From VRUE01 sp963701265 (lineage in GTDB: Bacteria > Actinomycetota > Thermoleophilia > Solirubrobacterales > 70-9), in assembly GCA_963701265.1 (NCBI GenBank), contig OY969581.1, positions 1,364,001 to 1,428,000 on the forward strand: 64,000 bases of DNA. Direction: 5' to 3'. The notes under the pieces were generated by a model. The model ran no database searches. It was not told the DNA's origin and saw only the letters and a program-made list of their open reading frames with translations. Position 1 is the stretch's first letter. Each line of letters opens with the position of its first letter. Positions 1 through 7,930 of this stretch are shown here, piece after piece. The position numbers and the translations under genes were made by a program.

Positions 1-765
1 GTCTTTGTCTTCGAGTCTCGTAGCAATTTGACCGACTACAACAGCGATGGACACTCCGAGGTCTATCGCTATGACGTGGCCGCGGATGCCTTGTCCTGCC
101 TGTCATGCAATCCGACCGGGACAACGGCGAGCTCCGATGCCCAGCTCGAGTCAGACCCACCGGCGCAGTTCGTCTCGCTGCCCCCGGTGAACACGCTTTC
201 GCTTATCACCAATCTGACCTCGAACGGCAAGCGCGTGTTCTTTCAAAGTGCCGAACGGCTTGTTCTCGGTGACGTAGACGGAAAACTCGATGTCTATGAA
301 TGGCAGGCGGGGGGAGAGGGTGGCTGCGCTCGCCAGGATGGCTGCATTCACCTTGTCTCCTCTGGCCAGAGCGCCTCCGATGACTACCTGTACGCCATGA
401 CCCCTGACGGCCGGGACGTATTTTTCGAGACCGGAGACCAGCTGACTCCCCGCGATCGCGAAGCCGCACCTTCGATTTACGACGCTCGCGAAGGCGGAGG
501 CGAAGCACCAGATGCGACTCCTTCCCTTCCCTGCGAAGGCGAGGCGTGCCAGTCGCCAGCCGGTGTCCCCGCGGAGAATGAGCCGGCAAGCTCGAACTTT
601 GAAGGGGCGGGCAATCAACCTGGACGCCGATGTCGCGGGCAGAAGCACGGGCCGCGGGGGAGGGGCGGGGCACGCTGTGCGAGCAAGAAGCCCAAGCACG
701 GCAAGAAAGCCGGCCATCGTCACAAGCACAAGCGAGCTCACTCGAAGCAGGGGGCAAAGCGATGA
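1..765 (+). CDS. Secreted PD40/TolB-like beta-propeller protein, 5' end outside the window
   Basis: The frame is open from base 1, so the start lies upstream; 254 residues are visible. Repeated strands such as NGKRVFFQSAERL and DGRDVFFETGDQL, with a DVDGKLDVYEW strand between them, are typical of PD40/WD40-like propeller blades found in extracellular actinobacterial proteins. From about residue 195 the tail is very rich in Lys, Arg and His, which suggests a surface- or polymer-binding end. It overlaps the next secreted-protein gene by 4 bp (ATGA), so the two are probably translated together. Ligand and function are unknown. The propeller assignment rests on repeat pattern only. Confidence 0.7.
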   Translation, partial: VFVFESRSNLTDYNSDGHSEVYRYDVAADALSCLSCNPTGTTASSDAQLESDPPAQFVSLPPVNTLSLITNLTSNGKRVFFQSAERLVLGDVDGKLDVYEWQAGGEGGCARQDGCIHLVSSGQSASDDYLYAMTPDGRDVFFETGDQLTPRDREAAPSIYDAREGGGEAPDATPSLPCEGEACQSPAGVPAENEPASSNFEGAGNQPGRRCRGQKHGPRGRGGARCASKKPKHGKKAGHRHKHKRAHSKQGAKR

Positions 766-3533
766 AGCGTTTCACGGTGGCGCTGCTTGTGGCTGTTGCG
801 GTTGTGGTCGGTGCCGCTGTCGCGCAGGCCGACCCCGCCAATTACGGCATCGATTCGGTTGGTGCCTCTCTGAGCACGAGCCAGGCGGGTGCACACGCCG
901 ACTTCACGAGCAGCATCGTCCTCAAAACAGAAAACTTCGAGCTGCCTGCATTGACTCGCAATGTCTCGGTCGAATTGCCGCAGGGCCTGCTTGCCAATCC
1001 CACGGCCACCCCAAAGTGCAGTGCATCGCAGTTCGTAGGAACGAACGTCGAAGACAAATCTAACGCCACGGGCTGTCCGCAGAATTCACAAGTGGGCGTT
1101 ACCCACATCATCTTTTCGAACGAACATGAAGGAACCGCGGATTTCATCGAGCCGGTCTTCAACCTTGAGCCTCGGGTAGGAGAGCCCGCGCGCCTCGGTT
1201 TCATCGCCCTGCAGTATCCAATCCTCATCGATACCGAATTGCGCTCGGACTATGGCGTTACGGCGATGGTCAAGGGTGCGGATACCTTGGCGACGCTCTA
1301 TACGACGGAAACAACCCTTTGGGGCGTTCCGGCTGACGAAAGTCACGACAGCGAACGAATGACGCCGTACGAGTCGGCGCACAATCGCGGTGGCGTCGAA
1401 ACGCCAACCGGTACGCGGCAGAGCGGGTTGACGCCGACTCCGTTCATGTTCAATCCGACTCGCTGTGACGGATCCCTGCCAATTCGCGCTACTGCGGACA
1501 GCTACCAGCTACCCGAAATCCTTACGGAAGGGGTTGGTCTGCTGTCCCCCGTAACGGGATGCTCGCTGCTTAATTTCAAACCAGATCTCACCACCACGCC
1601 TTCAACGAAAAGGGCAAGTAGCGGTACCGGCCTCAATGTGAAGTTGACCATGCCGACCAAGGGCCTCGAAGTCTCCACGCTCCCCGGTGAGGCAGAGATG
1701 CGGAAGGCGGAGGTCACCCTGCCGGAGGGGTTGACGATCAACCCCTCGCAGGCGGATGGGCTCGGCGCTTGCTCGGAAGCTGACTTTAGGCGTGAGGCAG
1801 CGAGTTCCCTGCCAGGGGAGGGCTGTCCCGAGAGCTCAAAGATCGGGACTGCGGTCGCGAGCAGCCCCCTGTTGGAAGAGGAGGCCGAAGGGGCTCTCTA
1901 TGTAGCCACCCCCCACGCAAACCCATTCGGAAGCCTTATCGCGCTCTATTTGGTCCTGCGCGTTCCCGAGCGAGGAGTCATCGTGAAGCTCGCTGGCAGG
2001 GTCGAGCCGGACGCCAAAACGGGACAGCTCGTCTCGACTTTTGGAGAGGCTCCGTACGAGATCCCGCAGATCCCAGTCTCCTCTTTCGAACTGCGCTTTC
2101 GCGAAGGGGCGAGAGCCCCCCTGGTGACGCCTCGCAGTTGCGGGGTCTACGCCGGCACCGCCCTCTTTACGTCGTGGGCGGGCCAAACTTCTGAATCGCA
2201 TCCCGGCTTTGAGGTCACCAGCGGGCCCAATGGGGGAAGTTGCCCTAATGGAGGGCCCCCCGCCTTTCATCCGCGTTTCTCAGGCGGAACGCTGAACAAC
2301 AATGCAGCCTCCTACTCCCCCCTGGCGATGCGCTTGACCAGGGAAGACGGAGACCAGGAGCTCACCCGGTTCTCCTCCAAGCTGCCACCCGGCTTGGTGG
2401 CCAAGCTGTCTGGCACCTCCGAGTGCCCTGCACTCGCGATCGAAGGGGCGCGAACGAAAACTGGATTCGAGGAGCTTGCTTCGCCGTCGTGCCCCGGGTC
2501 TTCCAAGGTCGGGAGCCTGGTTTCGGGGGCGGGCGTGGGGGGCGCACTGACCTACGTTCGGGGCTCGCTCTACCTCTCAGGCCCCTACCGGGGTGCACCG
2601 CTGTCGGTTGTGGCGATTGTGCCCGCGGTTGCGGGCCCGTTCGACTTGGGCACTGTTGTCATCCGCGAGCCGCTGCGAATCAACCCCGAGACGACGGAAG
2701 TCGAAGTGGACGGCTCGGCTGACCCGATTCCCCGCATGCTCGAGGGAATCCCTTTGAACGTGCGCGATGTGCGTGTCGACGTGGACAGGCCAAGCTTCAC
2801 CATCAACCCGACGAATTGCGATCCCTTTGCGCTCCGCGCCACGCTTTGGGGGTCGGGGAATGACGTGTTCAGCCTCGCCGATGACCTGCCGGTCTCGTTG
2901 CGCGATCGCTTTCAGGCCGCAAACTGCAGCCGATTGTCGTTCAAACCAAAGCTGACGCTGAAAATGTCCGGGGGTACACGACGGGGAGGGCACCCGAGCT
3001 TGCGGGCAGTGTTGAAAATGCCGAAGGGCGGCGCCAACATTGGAGATGCGTCCGTGGCGTTGCCGCATAGCGAGTTCCTCGACCAAAGCAATATCCGCAC
3101 GATCTGCACGCGGGTTCAGTTCGCAGCGAACAGTTGCCCCGCCGCTGCGGTCTATGGGCACGCGGTTGCCAAGACGCCGCTGCTCGACAAGCCGCTCAGC
3201 GGCCCGGTCTATCTACGTTCTTCCAATCACAAGCTGCCCGATCTCGTAGCTGACTTGCGAGGTCAGATCAACGTTGTTCTCGATGGCCGGATCGACTCGG
3301 TCAAGGGAGGCATCAGGACGACCTTTGCTTCGGTGCCGGACGCACCGGTCACGAGCTTTGTCCTGACGATGCGTGGGGGCAATAAGGGCTTGCTCGAAAA
3401 CAGCACCAACATTTGCAGCAGACAGCATCGGGCGAAAGCGCACTTTGGCGGACAGAACGACAGGGTGAGTGATTTTGCGCCAGTCCTGCAAGCCGGCTGT
3501 GGCAAAGAAAAGCAGTCTAAACGCGGCGGATAA
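762..3533 (+). CDS. Large secreted Cys-module repeat protein (923 aa)
   Basis: The start at 762 is chosen because it opens a clear signal peptide (MKRFTVALLVAVAVVVGAA, cleavage near AQA-DP) and overlaps the upstream stop as ATGA; the frame is open further 5' but without signal-like sequence. The mature protein repeats a beta-rich module about four times: a Cys, some 15-20 residues, a second Cys usually as CPxxSxxG, then a GxLYVxxP-type strand and a VxSFxLxxxxG strand. The first pair is C86/C105 and the last lies near residues 785-800. No enzymatic motif is visible. It sits between a propeller protein and a collagen-like protein. A related module occurs in the secreted protein at 61334-62107. 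Function unknown; probably cell-surface or matrix. Confidence 0.8.
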   Translation: MKRFTVALLVAVAVVVGAAVAQADPANYGIDSVGASLSTSQAGAHADFTSSIVLKTENFELPALTRNVSVELPQGLLANPTATPKCSASQFVGTNVEDKSNATGCPQNSQVGVTHIIFSNEHEGTADFIEPVFNLEPRVGEPARLGFIALQYPILIDTELRSDYGVTAMVKGADTLATLYTTETTLWGVPADESHDSERMTPYESAHNRGGVETPTGTRQSGLTPTPFMFNPTRCDGSLPIRATADSYQLPEILTEGVGLLSPVTGCSLLNFKPDLTTTPSTKRASSGTGLNVKLTMPTKGLEVSTLPGEAEMRKAEVTLPEGLTINPSQADGLGACSEADFRREAASSLPGEGCPESSKIGTAVASSPLLEEEAEGALYVATPHANPFGSLIALYLVLRVPERGVIVKLAGRVEPDAKTGQLVSTFGEAPYEIPQIPVSSFELRFREGARAPLVTPRSCGVYAGTALFTSWAGQTSESHPGFEVTSGPNGGSCPNGGPPAFHPRFSGGTLNNNAASYSPLAMRLTREDGDQELTRFSSKLPPGLVAKLSGTSECPALAIEGARTKTGFEELASPSCPGSSKVGSLVSGAGVGGALTYVRGSLYLSGPYRGAPLSVVAIVPAVAGPFDLGTVVIREPLRINPETTEVEVDGSADPIPRMLEGIPLNVRDVRVDVDRPSFTINPTNCDPFALRATLWGSGNDVFSLADDLPVSLRDRFQAANCSRLSFKPKLTLKMSGGTRRGGHPSLRAVLKMPKGGANIGDASVALPHSEFLDQSNIRTICTRVQFAANSCPAAAVYGHAVAKTPLLDKPLSGPVYLRSSNHKLPDLVADLRGQINVVLDGRIDSVKGGIRTTFASVPDAPVTSFVLTMRGGNKGLLENSTNICSRQHRAKAHFGGQNDRVSDFAPVLQAGCGKEKQSKRGG

Positions 3534-3565
3534 GCCGTATTCATTCAACAGGGAGGAAGAAACTT

Positions 3566-4273
3566 ATGTTCTCTGCTATTCAAAAGCAGTTCGGCACTGC
3601 CGGTCTGGTGGTCGCCATTGTGGCGCTTGTAGCGGCGCTCGGTGGTGGAGCGTACGCCGCCGCGGGAGGTGCCAACTCTTCCAAAAGCAAAGGGTTGACC
3701 AAAGCGCAGGTACTGGCCCTGATCAAGAAAAACACAGTGCCGGGGCCAGCCGGTCCCGCGGGACAGCAGGGACCAACTGGGGCCCAGGGAGCAAAGGGCG
3801 ATAAGGGCGATGCTGGTTCAACGGGCCCGGCAGGGCCACTGCTTGAAACCCTGCCCAAAGGCCAGACCTTGAAGGGCAACTGGGGCGCGGGTGGCGGCTT
3901 CAACGTGACCGAAACTTGGGCGTCGGCCACGATCTCGTTCCCGTTTCCCCTGGCAAGTGCACCGACGCTTGTATACGTCTTCCAGACGTCCCCGGGGGGC
4001 GGAATTGGCGGAGCTTCGTCGAGCGCCGGCTTTTTGAGCGAAGCCGCAACAGACGCACTTTGCCCCGGTACTGCGGCTGACCCCAAAGCGACGGCGGGGA
4101 ATCTCTGCATGTACACCAGCCAGGAAACCTTGCAGGGCGGGAGTAGTGAACCCCCGTTCAGCACAGGTCAGCTTGGCTCGGTTGACGTGCCGACGAAATT
4201 CGGCGCAAACGTCATGTTTGTCTTCAAAGAACAGGGCACGGCTGTTGGTTCTTGGGCTGTAACCGCAGGATAG
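3566..4273 (+). CDS. Secreted collagen-like protein
   Basis: 235 aa, preceded by a good Shine-Dalgarno (GGGAGGAAG). Residues 11-33 form a hydrophobic signal or anchor segment. A short spacer (LTKAQVLALIKKNTV) is followed by about ten uninterrupted Gly-X-Y triplets (residues 60-91, with GAKGDKGDA in the middle), then a roughly 145-residue globular C-terminal domain. Gly-X-Y runs form trimeric triple helices, so this is probably a trimeric surface or exported protein with the C-terminal domain as trimerising or binding head. Hydroxyproline chemistry is not expected in bacteria. The gene ends before a strong terminator hairpin, closing the secretome cluster. Confidence 0.85.
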   Translation: MFSAIQKQFGTAGLVVAIVALVAALGGGAYAAAGGANSSKSKGLTKAQVLALIKKNTVPGPAGPAGQQGPTGAQGAKGDKGDAGSTGPAGPLLETLPKGQTLKGNWGAGGGFNVTETWASATISFPFPLASAPTLVYVFQTSPGGGIGGASSSAGFLSEAATDALCPGTAADPKATAGNLCMYTSQETLQGGSSEPPFSTGQLGSVDVPTKFGANVMFVFKEQGTAVGSWAVTAG

Positions 4274-4283
4274 GCACGAAGGT

Positions 4284-4311
4284 GGGACCGCACTCTAGGG
4301 GGTGCGGTCCC
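4284..4311 (+). terminator. Hairpin terminator after the collagen-like gene
   Basis: A perfect 10-bp stem (GGGACCGCAC / GTGCGGTCCC) with an 8-nt loop begins 10 nt after the stop codon. It is followed by a pyrimidine-rich but not T-only stretch (GTCTGCCTTT), as is usual in high-GC actinobacteria. Confidence 0.8.
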
Positions 4312-4338
4312 GTCTGCCTTTGAAGAGTGAACAATTGA

Positions 4339-4344
4339 TATAAT
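4339..4344 (+). promoter_or_regulatory. -10 box (TATAAT) of a leaderless promoter
   Basis: Consensus TATAAT lies 8 nt before the ATG at 4353, with no Shine-Dalgarno in between. Transcription should begin at or next to the start codon. Confidence 0.7.
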
Positions 4345-4352
4345 TTCTCAAA

Positions 4353-4859
4353 ATGTTTTTACTCTTTACTTGCAAACAGAGGCGCGCGGTAGCGATCCTC
4401 GTGTCGTTCGGAGCGCTCCTGCTTGCGGTGGGGTGTGGCGATGACTCTGCCTCTCAGGCCGGCTCGGAGACGACACCCGAGCTCTCGAAGGCTGAATTCG
4501 CCAGTAGGGCGTCGACTATCTGCCGGGCTGCCCAGGAACGAACAACCGAAGAATTCGGCAAATACATCAGTGAAAACCGAATTCCGACCTCTGGCCCGGG
4601 GGTCGCTACGAAAGCCGCTGACGCCTTTCGCGTCGTCTTCCGCCCTGCCATCGAAAAGGAGATCGACGCTCTTGGCGAACTGGGCCCCCCGCAGGCGGAC
4701 GAGCAAAAAGTCGACGAGATCCTTGCTGCCATGCAGCAGGGGCTGAAAGAAGCAGAAGAGGACCCTCTTGAGTTCATACGGACCAGCTCGACGCTCGAAG
4801 ACGCTTCGAAGCTGGCGATCGCCTACGGGATCCCCGCTTGCAGTGTCAATTCCAAATGA
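4353..4859 (+). CDS. Lipoprotein of a two-cysteine helical family
   Basis: 168 aa with a lipoprotein signal; the lipobox is LAVGC, lipidated Cys at residue 28. The mature part is mostly helical and carries Cys57 in AEFASRASTIC and Cys164 near the C-terminus, 107 residues apart. The same arrangement (hydrophobic-x3-[AV]-x2-I-C, then a final Cys) occurs in the secreted protein at 26333-26827 and in the extracellular part of the Ser/Thr kinase at 62189-63799, so these appear to be one domain family. The start is supported by the TATAAT box 8 nt upstream. Function unknown; it may be a ligand-binding or sensor partner. Confidence 0.75.
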   Translation: MFLLFTCKQRRAVAILVSFGALLLAVGCGDDSASQAGSETTPELSKAEFASRASTICRAAQERTTEEFGKYISENRIPTSGPGVATKAADAFRVVFRPAIEKEIDALGELGPPQADEQKVDEILAAMQQGLKEAEEDPLEFIRTSSTLEDASKLAIAYGIPACSVNSK

Positions 4860-4869
4860 GCGGAAGCAA

Positions 4870-4943
4870 TGCCGGAGGAGGGACTCGAACCCCCGACACG
4901 CGGATTATGATTCCGCTGCTCTAACCAGCTGAGCTACTCCGGC
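4870..4943 (-). tRNA. tRNA with CAU anticodon (elongator Met or lysidine-type Ile2)
   Basis: On the minus strand the sequence folds as a full cloverleaf: acceptor GCCGGAG/CTCCGGC, D arm GCTC/GAGC, anticodon stem GCGGA/TCCGC with loop ATCATAA, T arm with TTCGAGT loop, discriminator A. No CCA is encoded. G1-C72 pairing argues against an initiator. Whether it is tRNA-Met or the TilS-modified tRNA-Ile2 cannot be settled from the anticodon alone. Confidence 0.93.
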
Positions 4944-4999
4944 GGGGAGTCGAGATCGTAGCGATGGTGGGGCTCTGCTCGTCTTGGCGCGATAGGGCT

Positions 5000-5005
5000 T
5001 AGCCT
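5000..5005 (+). promoter_or_regulatory. -10 box (TAGCCT), leaderless
   Basis: TAGCCT is followed by 7 nt and the GTG at 5013. This spacing, shared by many genes here, favours the GTG at 5013 over the one at 5010. Confidence 0.55.
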
Positions 5006-5012
5006 TGTTGTG

Positions 5013-5960
5013 GTGACGCAGGAACTGGACAGGGCGGTGCGCACGGTGCTTCGGGATTGCCTGCGGGTTGAACCGGCTGAAGAGGTGCTGGTGATCTGCA
5101 ACCCGGTGACCGAGGACATCGGTGCGCTGATGCGGATCGAGGCCGAGGGCGATGGCGCCTACGCGACCCTGGCGGTGATCTCCGAGCTCGATTCCAACGG
5201 GGCCGAGCCGCCGACGCCGGTGGCCGCAGCGATGATCGCCGCGCACGTCGTGCTGGCGCCGACGATCCAGTCGCTCTCCCATACCTACGCGCGGCGTGCC
5301 GCCAACCAGGCTGGGGCTCGGATCGCGACTCTGCCCGGCGTCACCTCGGACATGCTGGCGCGACTGATGAACGCCGACATGGGCGAGCTGAGGCGGCGCG
5401 GCGCAGCGCTCGCTGCCGCCTTGCACCGCGGAGCGGAGGCGCGGATCACCTGCCCACACGGCAGCGACTTGCGGCTCGGGCTCGAGGAGCGCATCCCGAT
5501 TGCCGACGCCGGTGTGCTCGACGCGCCCGGCGCCTTCGGCAACCTGCCCTGCGGCGAGGCCTTCGTCGCGCCCAGCAGCGGTGAGGGCACGCTTGTGGTC
5601 GACGGCTCGATCGCCGGCGTGGGGAAAGTCGAGACGCCGGTCGAGCTGACCGTGCGCGACGGCCACCTGACCGATGCGACCGGGCCCGAGGGCGCGACGC
5701 TGATGGAACTGCTGACCGCGCACGGGGAGGACGGCACCAATATCGCCGAGCTCGGTATCGGCACCAACGAAGAGGCAACTCTTACCGGCAACATCCTCGA
5801 GGACGAGAAGATTCTCGGCACCGCCCACGTCGCCTTCGGCGCCTCGGCGGCGATCGGCGGCAAAGTCCAGGTCCCGATCCACCTCGACGTCGTCGTGCTC
5901 GAACCAACTGTGGAAATCGACGGCAAGGAGATCGTCCGCTCCGGCGAGCTGCTCGTTTGA
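5013..5960 (+). CDS. M29-family-like aminopeptidase
   Basis: 315 aa. The C-terminal half carries the signature segments of the M29 (AmpS/aminopeptidase T) metalloprotease group: LPCGEAFVAP, IAELGIGTNEEA and EDEKILGTAHVAFG, whose Glu and His residues supply the two-metal site. Such enzymes release N-terminal residues from peptides in the cytoplasm. It is shorter than the roughly 400-residue classical members, with a reduced N-terminal domain. The start (GTG 5013) is set by a -10 box 7 nt upstream; GTG 5010 would add one residue. It overlaps the formiminotransferase-like gene by 4 bp (TTGA), so the two are likely co-translated, perhaps in amino-acid catabolism. Confidence 0.75.
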   Translation: MTQELDRAVRTVLRDCLRVEPAEEVLVICNPVTEDIGALMRIEAEGDGAYATLAVISELDSNGAEPPTPVAAAMIAAHVVLAPTIQSLSHTYARRAANQAGARIATLPGVTSDMLARLMNADMGELRRRGAALAAALHRGAEARITCPHGSDLRLGLEERIPIADAGVLDAPGAFGNLPCGEAFVAPSSGEGTLVVDGSIAGVGKVETPVELTVRDGHLTDATGPEGATLMELLTAHGEDGTNIAELGIGTNEEATLTGNILEDEKILGTAHVAFGASAAIGGKVQVPIHLDVVVLEPTVEIDGKEIVRSGELLV

Positions 5961-6853
5961 CGGTGCCGCCGCCGCTGCTCGCCGTTCCCAACGTCTCCGA
6001 GGGTCGCGACGCGTCGCGCATCGAGGCTTTGCAGCACGCGTTCACCCACGGCGCGGGTCTGCTCGACCGCCACTCCGACGCCGATCACGACCGCACCGTC
6101 TTCACCCTCGTCGGCACCGGAGCACCCCTGCGCGACGCCCTGCTGACCGGAGCTGAGCAGGCGATCGAGATGATCGAGATGACCGCCTACGACGGCCTGC
6201 ACCCGGCGATCGGGGCGCTTGACGTCTGCCCGCTGGTTTGGCTTGGCTCTGACCAGCGTGAGGCGGCCCGCAGTGAGGCGGTTGAGCTCGCGGCCCAGGT
6301 TGGCGGCCTCGGCGTCCCGGTCTTCCTCTACGGCGAGCTTGCCACCCGGCCCGAGCATGTCGAGCGCGCCTACTTTCGCAATGGCGGCTTGGCCGAGCTC
6401 TGGTTGCGCATGGAGGGAGGAGGCTTGCGTCCCGACTTTGGTCCGGCGCTGCCCCACCGCACCGCTGGCGCGACGCTGATCACGGCCCGACCGCCCCTCG
6501 CCGCCTTCAACGTTGATTTGGACAGTGAGGACGTCGAGCTTGCTCGCGCTGTCGCCGCCGGCCTGCGCGAGTCCGGTGGTGGGCTGCCCGGGGTGCGGGC
6601 GATGGGGCTGTCGCTCTCGAGCGGGCGCACCCAGGTTTCGACCAACGTCCACGACCCGTTTGCGGTGCCGCTGGGGGAGGTGGTCGAGCGGGTCCGCGCC
6701 CTCGCCCAGCCGCTGGGGGCGCGTCCGCTGGAGGCCGAGGTCGTCGGCCTCGTGCCGGAGGCCTCCCTGGTCGGCTATCCGGGCGATCTGCCGATCCGCG
6801 ACTTCGACCGAGCCAAGCAGACGATCGAGGCCCGTCTCTCGACCCTCTCCTGA
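5957..6853 (+). CDS. Glutamate formimidoyltransferase-like protein
   Basis: 298 aa, the length of a stand-alone formiminotransferase domain without the cyclodeaminase half. Recognisable segments are the N-terminal AVPNVSEGRD, SDADHDRTVFTLVGTG near residue 37 and GLHPAIGALDVCPLVW near residue 80, which in the family surround the folate site and catalytic His. The TTG start overlaps the upstream stop (TTGA); a GTG two codons later is the alternative. Classical FtcD transfers the formimino group of N-formiminoglutamate to tetrahydrofolate in histidine breakdown, but no hut genes are nearby, so the true substrate is open. One visible variation is HPA where classical enzymes have HPR. Confidence 0.8.
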   Translation: MTVPPPLLAVPNVSEGRDASRIEALQHAFTHGAGLLDRHSDADHDRTVFTLVGTGAPLRDALLTGAEQAIEMIEMTAYDGLHPAIGALDVCPLVWLGSDQREAARSEAVELAAQVGGLGVPVFLYGELATRPEHVERAYFRNGGLAELWLRMEGGGLRPDFGPALPHRTAGATLITARPPLAAFNVDLDSEDVELARAVAAGLRESGGGLPGVRAMGLSLSSGRTQVSTNVHDPFAVPLGEVVERVRALAQPLGARPLEAEVVGLVPEASLVGYPGDLPIRDFDRAKQTIEARLSTLS

Positions 6854-6863
6854 CGCCGCTCGC

Positions 6864-6869
6864 TAGATT
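6864..6869 (+). promoter_or_regulatory. -10 box (TAGATT), leaderless
   Basis: TAGATT is separated by 6 nt from the ATG at 6876; no Shine-Dalgarno is present. Confidence 0.5.
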
Positions 6870-6875
6870 CACTCC

Positions 6876-7241
6876 ATGGCCCAGACCAAGAAGAAGCGCC
6901 AACGCAAGCACCGCGGCACCCAGGGTGGCCGCGTCGATGCCAACCGCAAGCCGTCCCGCCCGCGCAGCCGCGCCGAGGCGAAATCCCGCGCTCGCTCCAC
7001 CGCCAAACGCGCCCCGCGCGGCGACCAGCCGCCGACCTGGCGCAGCTCGATCGTCCGTGGCCTCGTCGCCGCCGCGATCTTCACCGTCCTTCTCCTGCTG
7101 ATCTTCAAACGCTCGCCGGGCGCGGCGCTGGGCCTCGGCGCCTTCATGCTGGTCTTCTACATCCCCGCCGGCTACTACATCGACCTGATGATGTGGCGAA
7201 AGCGGGAGCGCTCGAAGATGCGGTCGTCGGACGGCAAGTGA
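6876..7241 (+). CDS. Small basic membrane protein
   Basis: 121 aa. The first 60 residues are strongly basic (Lys/Arg-rich, predicted cytosolic), followed by two hydrophobic helices (about residues 64-84 and 87-107) and a short charged tail. No known family is recognised. It sits between the formiminotransferase-like gene and the MBL hydrolase, with its own leaderless -10 box. The layout resembles small envelope proteins seen next to housekeeping genes in actinobacteria, but no function can be assigned. Confidence 0.7.
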   Translation: MAQTKKKRQRKHRGTQGGRVDANRKPSRPRSRAEAKSRARSTAKRAPRGDQPPTWRSSIVRGLVAAAIFTVLLLLIFKRSPGAALGLGAFMLVFYIPAGYYIDLMMWRKRERSKMRSSDGK

Positions 7242-7251
7242 CGGGCTCACC

Positions 7252-7893
7252 GTGAGCCTCGAGGTACGCCTGCTCACCGTCGGTCCGATTGCTGAGAACT
7301 GCTTCATCGTCCGCCGGGAGGGCGCGGACAAGGCCCTCCTCATCGACCCCGGCGAGGAGCCGGATCGAATCGTCGCCGAGATCGAGCAGACCGGTGCCAC
7401 GGTCGAGGCGATCCTGATCACCCACTGTCACTTCGATCATGTCGGTGCCGTCGCCCCGCTCGCCCGCGCCACCGGTGCGCCGGTCTACGTCCCTGAGATC
7501 GAGGCCCCGATCCTGGCCGACCTCATGTCCTTCACCATGCCCGGCTTCGGTCCTTATGAGAGTTACGAGGCCGACGAGGTCGTCAAGGGGGGCGAGACGC
7601 TCGAGCTCGCCGGGCTCAGCCTCGACGTGCTCTTCACTCCCGGCCACAGCCCCGGGCACGTCACCTACGCGGTCCGTGACGAGGAGGCGATCTTCTCCGG
7701 CGACGTGCTCTTTCAGGGCTCGGTTGGCCGGGTCGACCTGCCCGGTGGCGACGGCCCGACCCTGATCCAGTCAATCAAGACCCTGCTTGATTCACAATCG
7801 GCGGAGACGACGGTCTACCCGGGGCACATGGGCGCGACCACGCTGGGTGCCGAGCGCGCGACCAATCCCTTCCTCGCCGAGCTCGCGCGCTAG
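7252..7893 (+). CDS. MBL-fold metallo-hydrolase (glyoxalase II-like)
   Basis: 213 aa with the metal-binding motif THCHFDHVG (HxHxDH, about residues 63-71), a second ligand in TPGHSPGHVTY and a third in FSGDVLFQGSVGR. The length and lack of a C-terminal helical domain fit the short YcbL/GloB2-type hydrolases that act on thioesters such as S-lactoylglutathione-like substrates; the thiol used by this organism is not known from the sequence. The gene lies directly upstream of hisS, as in other actinobacteria. GTG start. Confidence 0.85.
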   Translation: MSLEVRLLTVGPIAENCFIVRREGADKALLIDPGEEPDRIVAEIEQTGATVEAILITHCHFDHVGAVAPLARATGAPVYVPEIEAPILADLMSFTMPGFGPYESYEADEVVKGGETLELAGLSLDVLFTPGHSPGHVTYAVRDEEAIFSGDVLFQGSVGRVDLPGGDGPTLIQSIKTLLDSQSAETTVYPGHMGATTLGAERATNPFLAELAR

Positions 7894-7930
7894 GCGCTGG
7901 GGCAGCCGGCGTAGGTAAGGTCGCGGCACT

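Noticed and set aside
630..761. Upstream start of the large secreted protein
   Set aside because: The 44 extra residues are Arg/Ala-rich and would bury the signal peptide; the ATGA overlap at 762 fits better.
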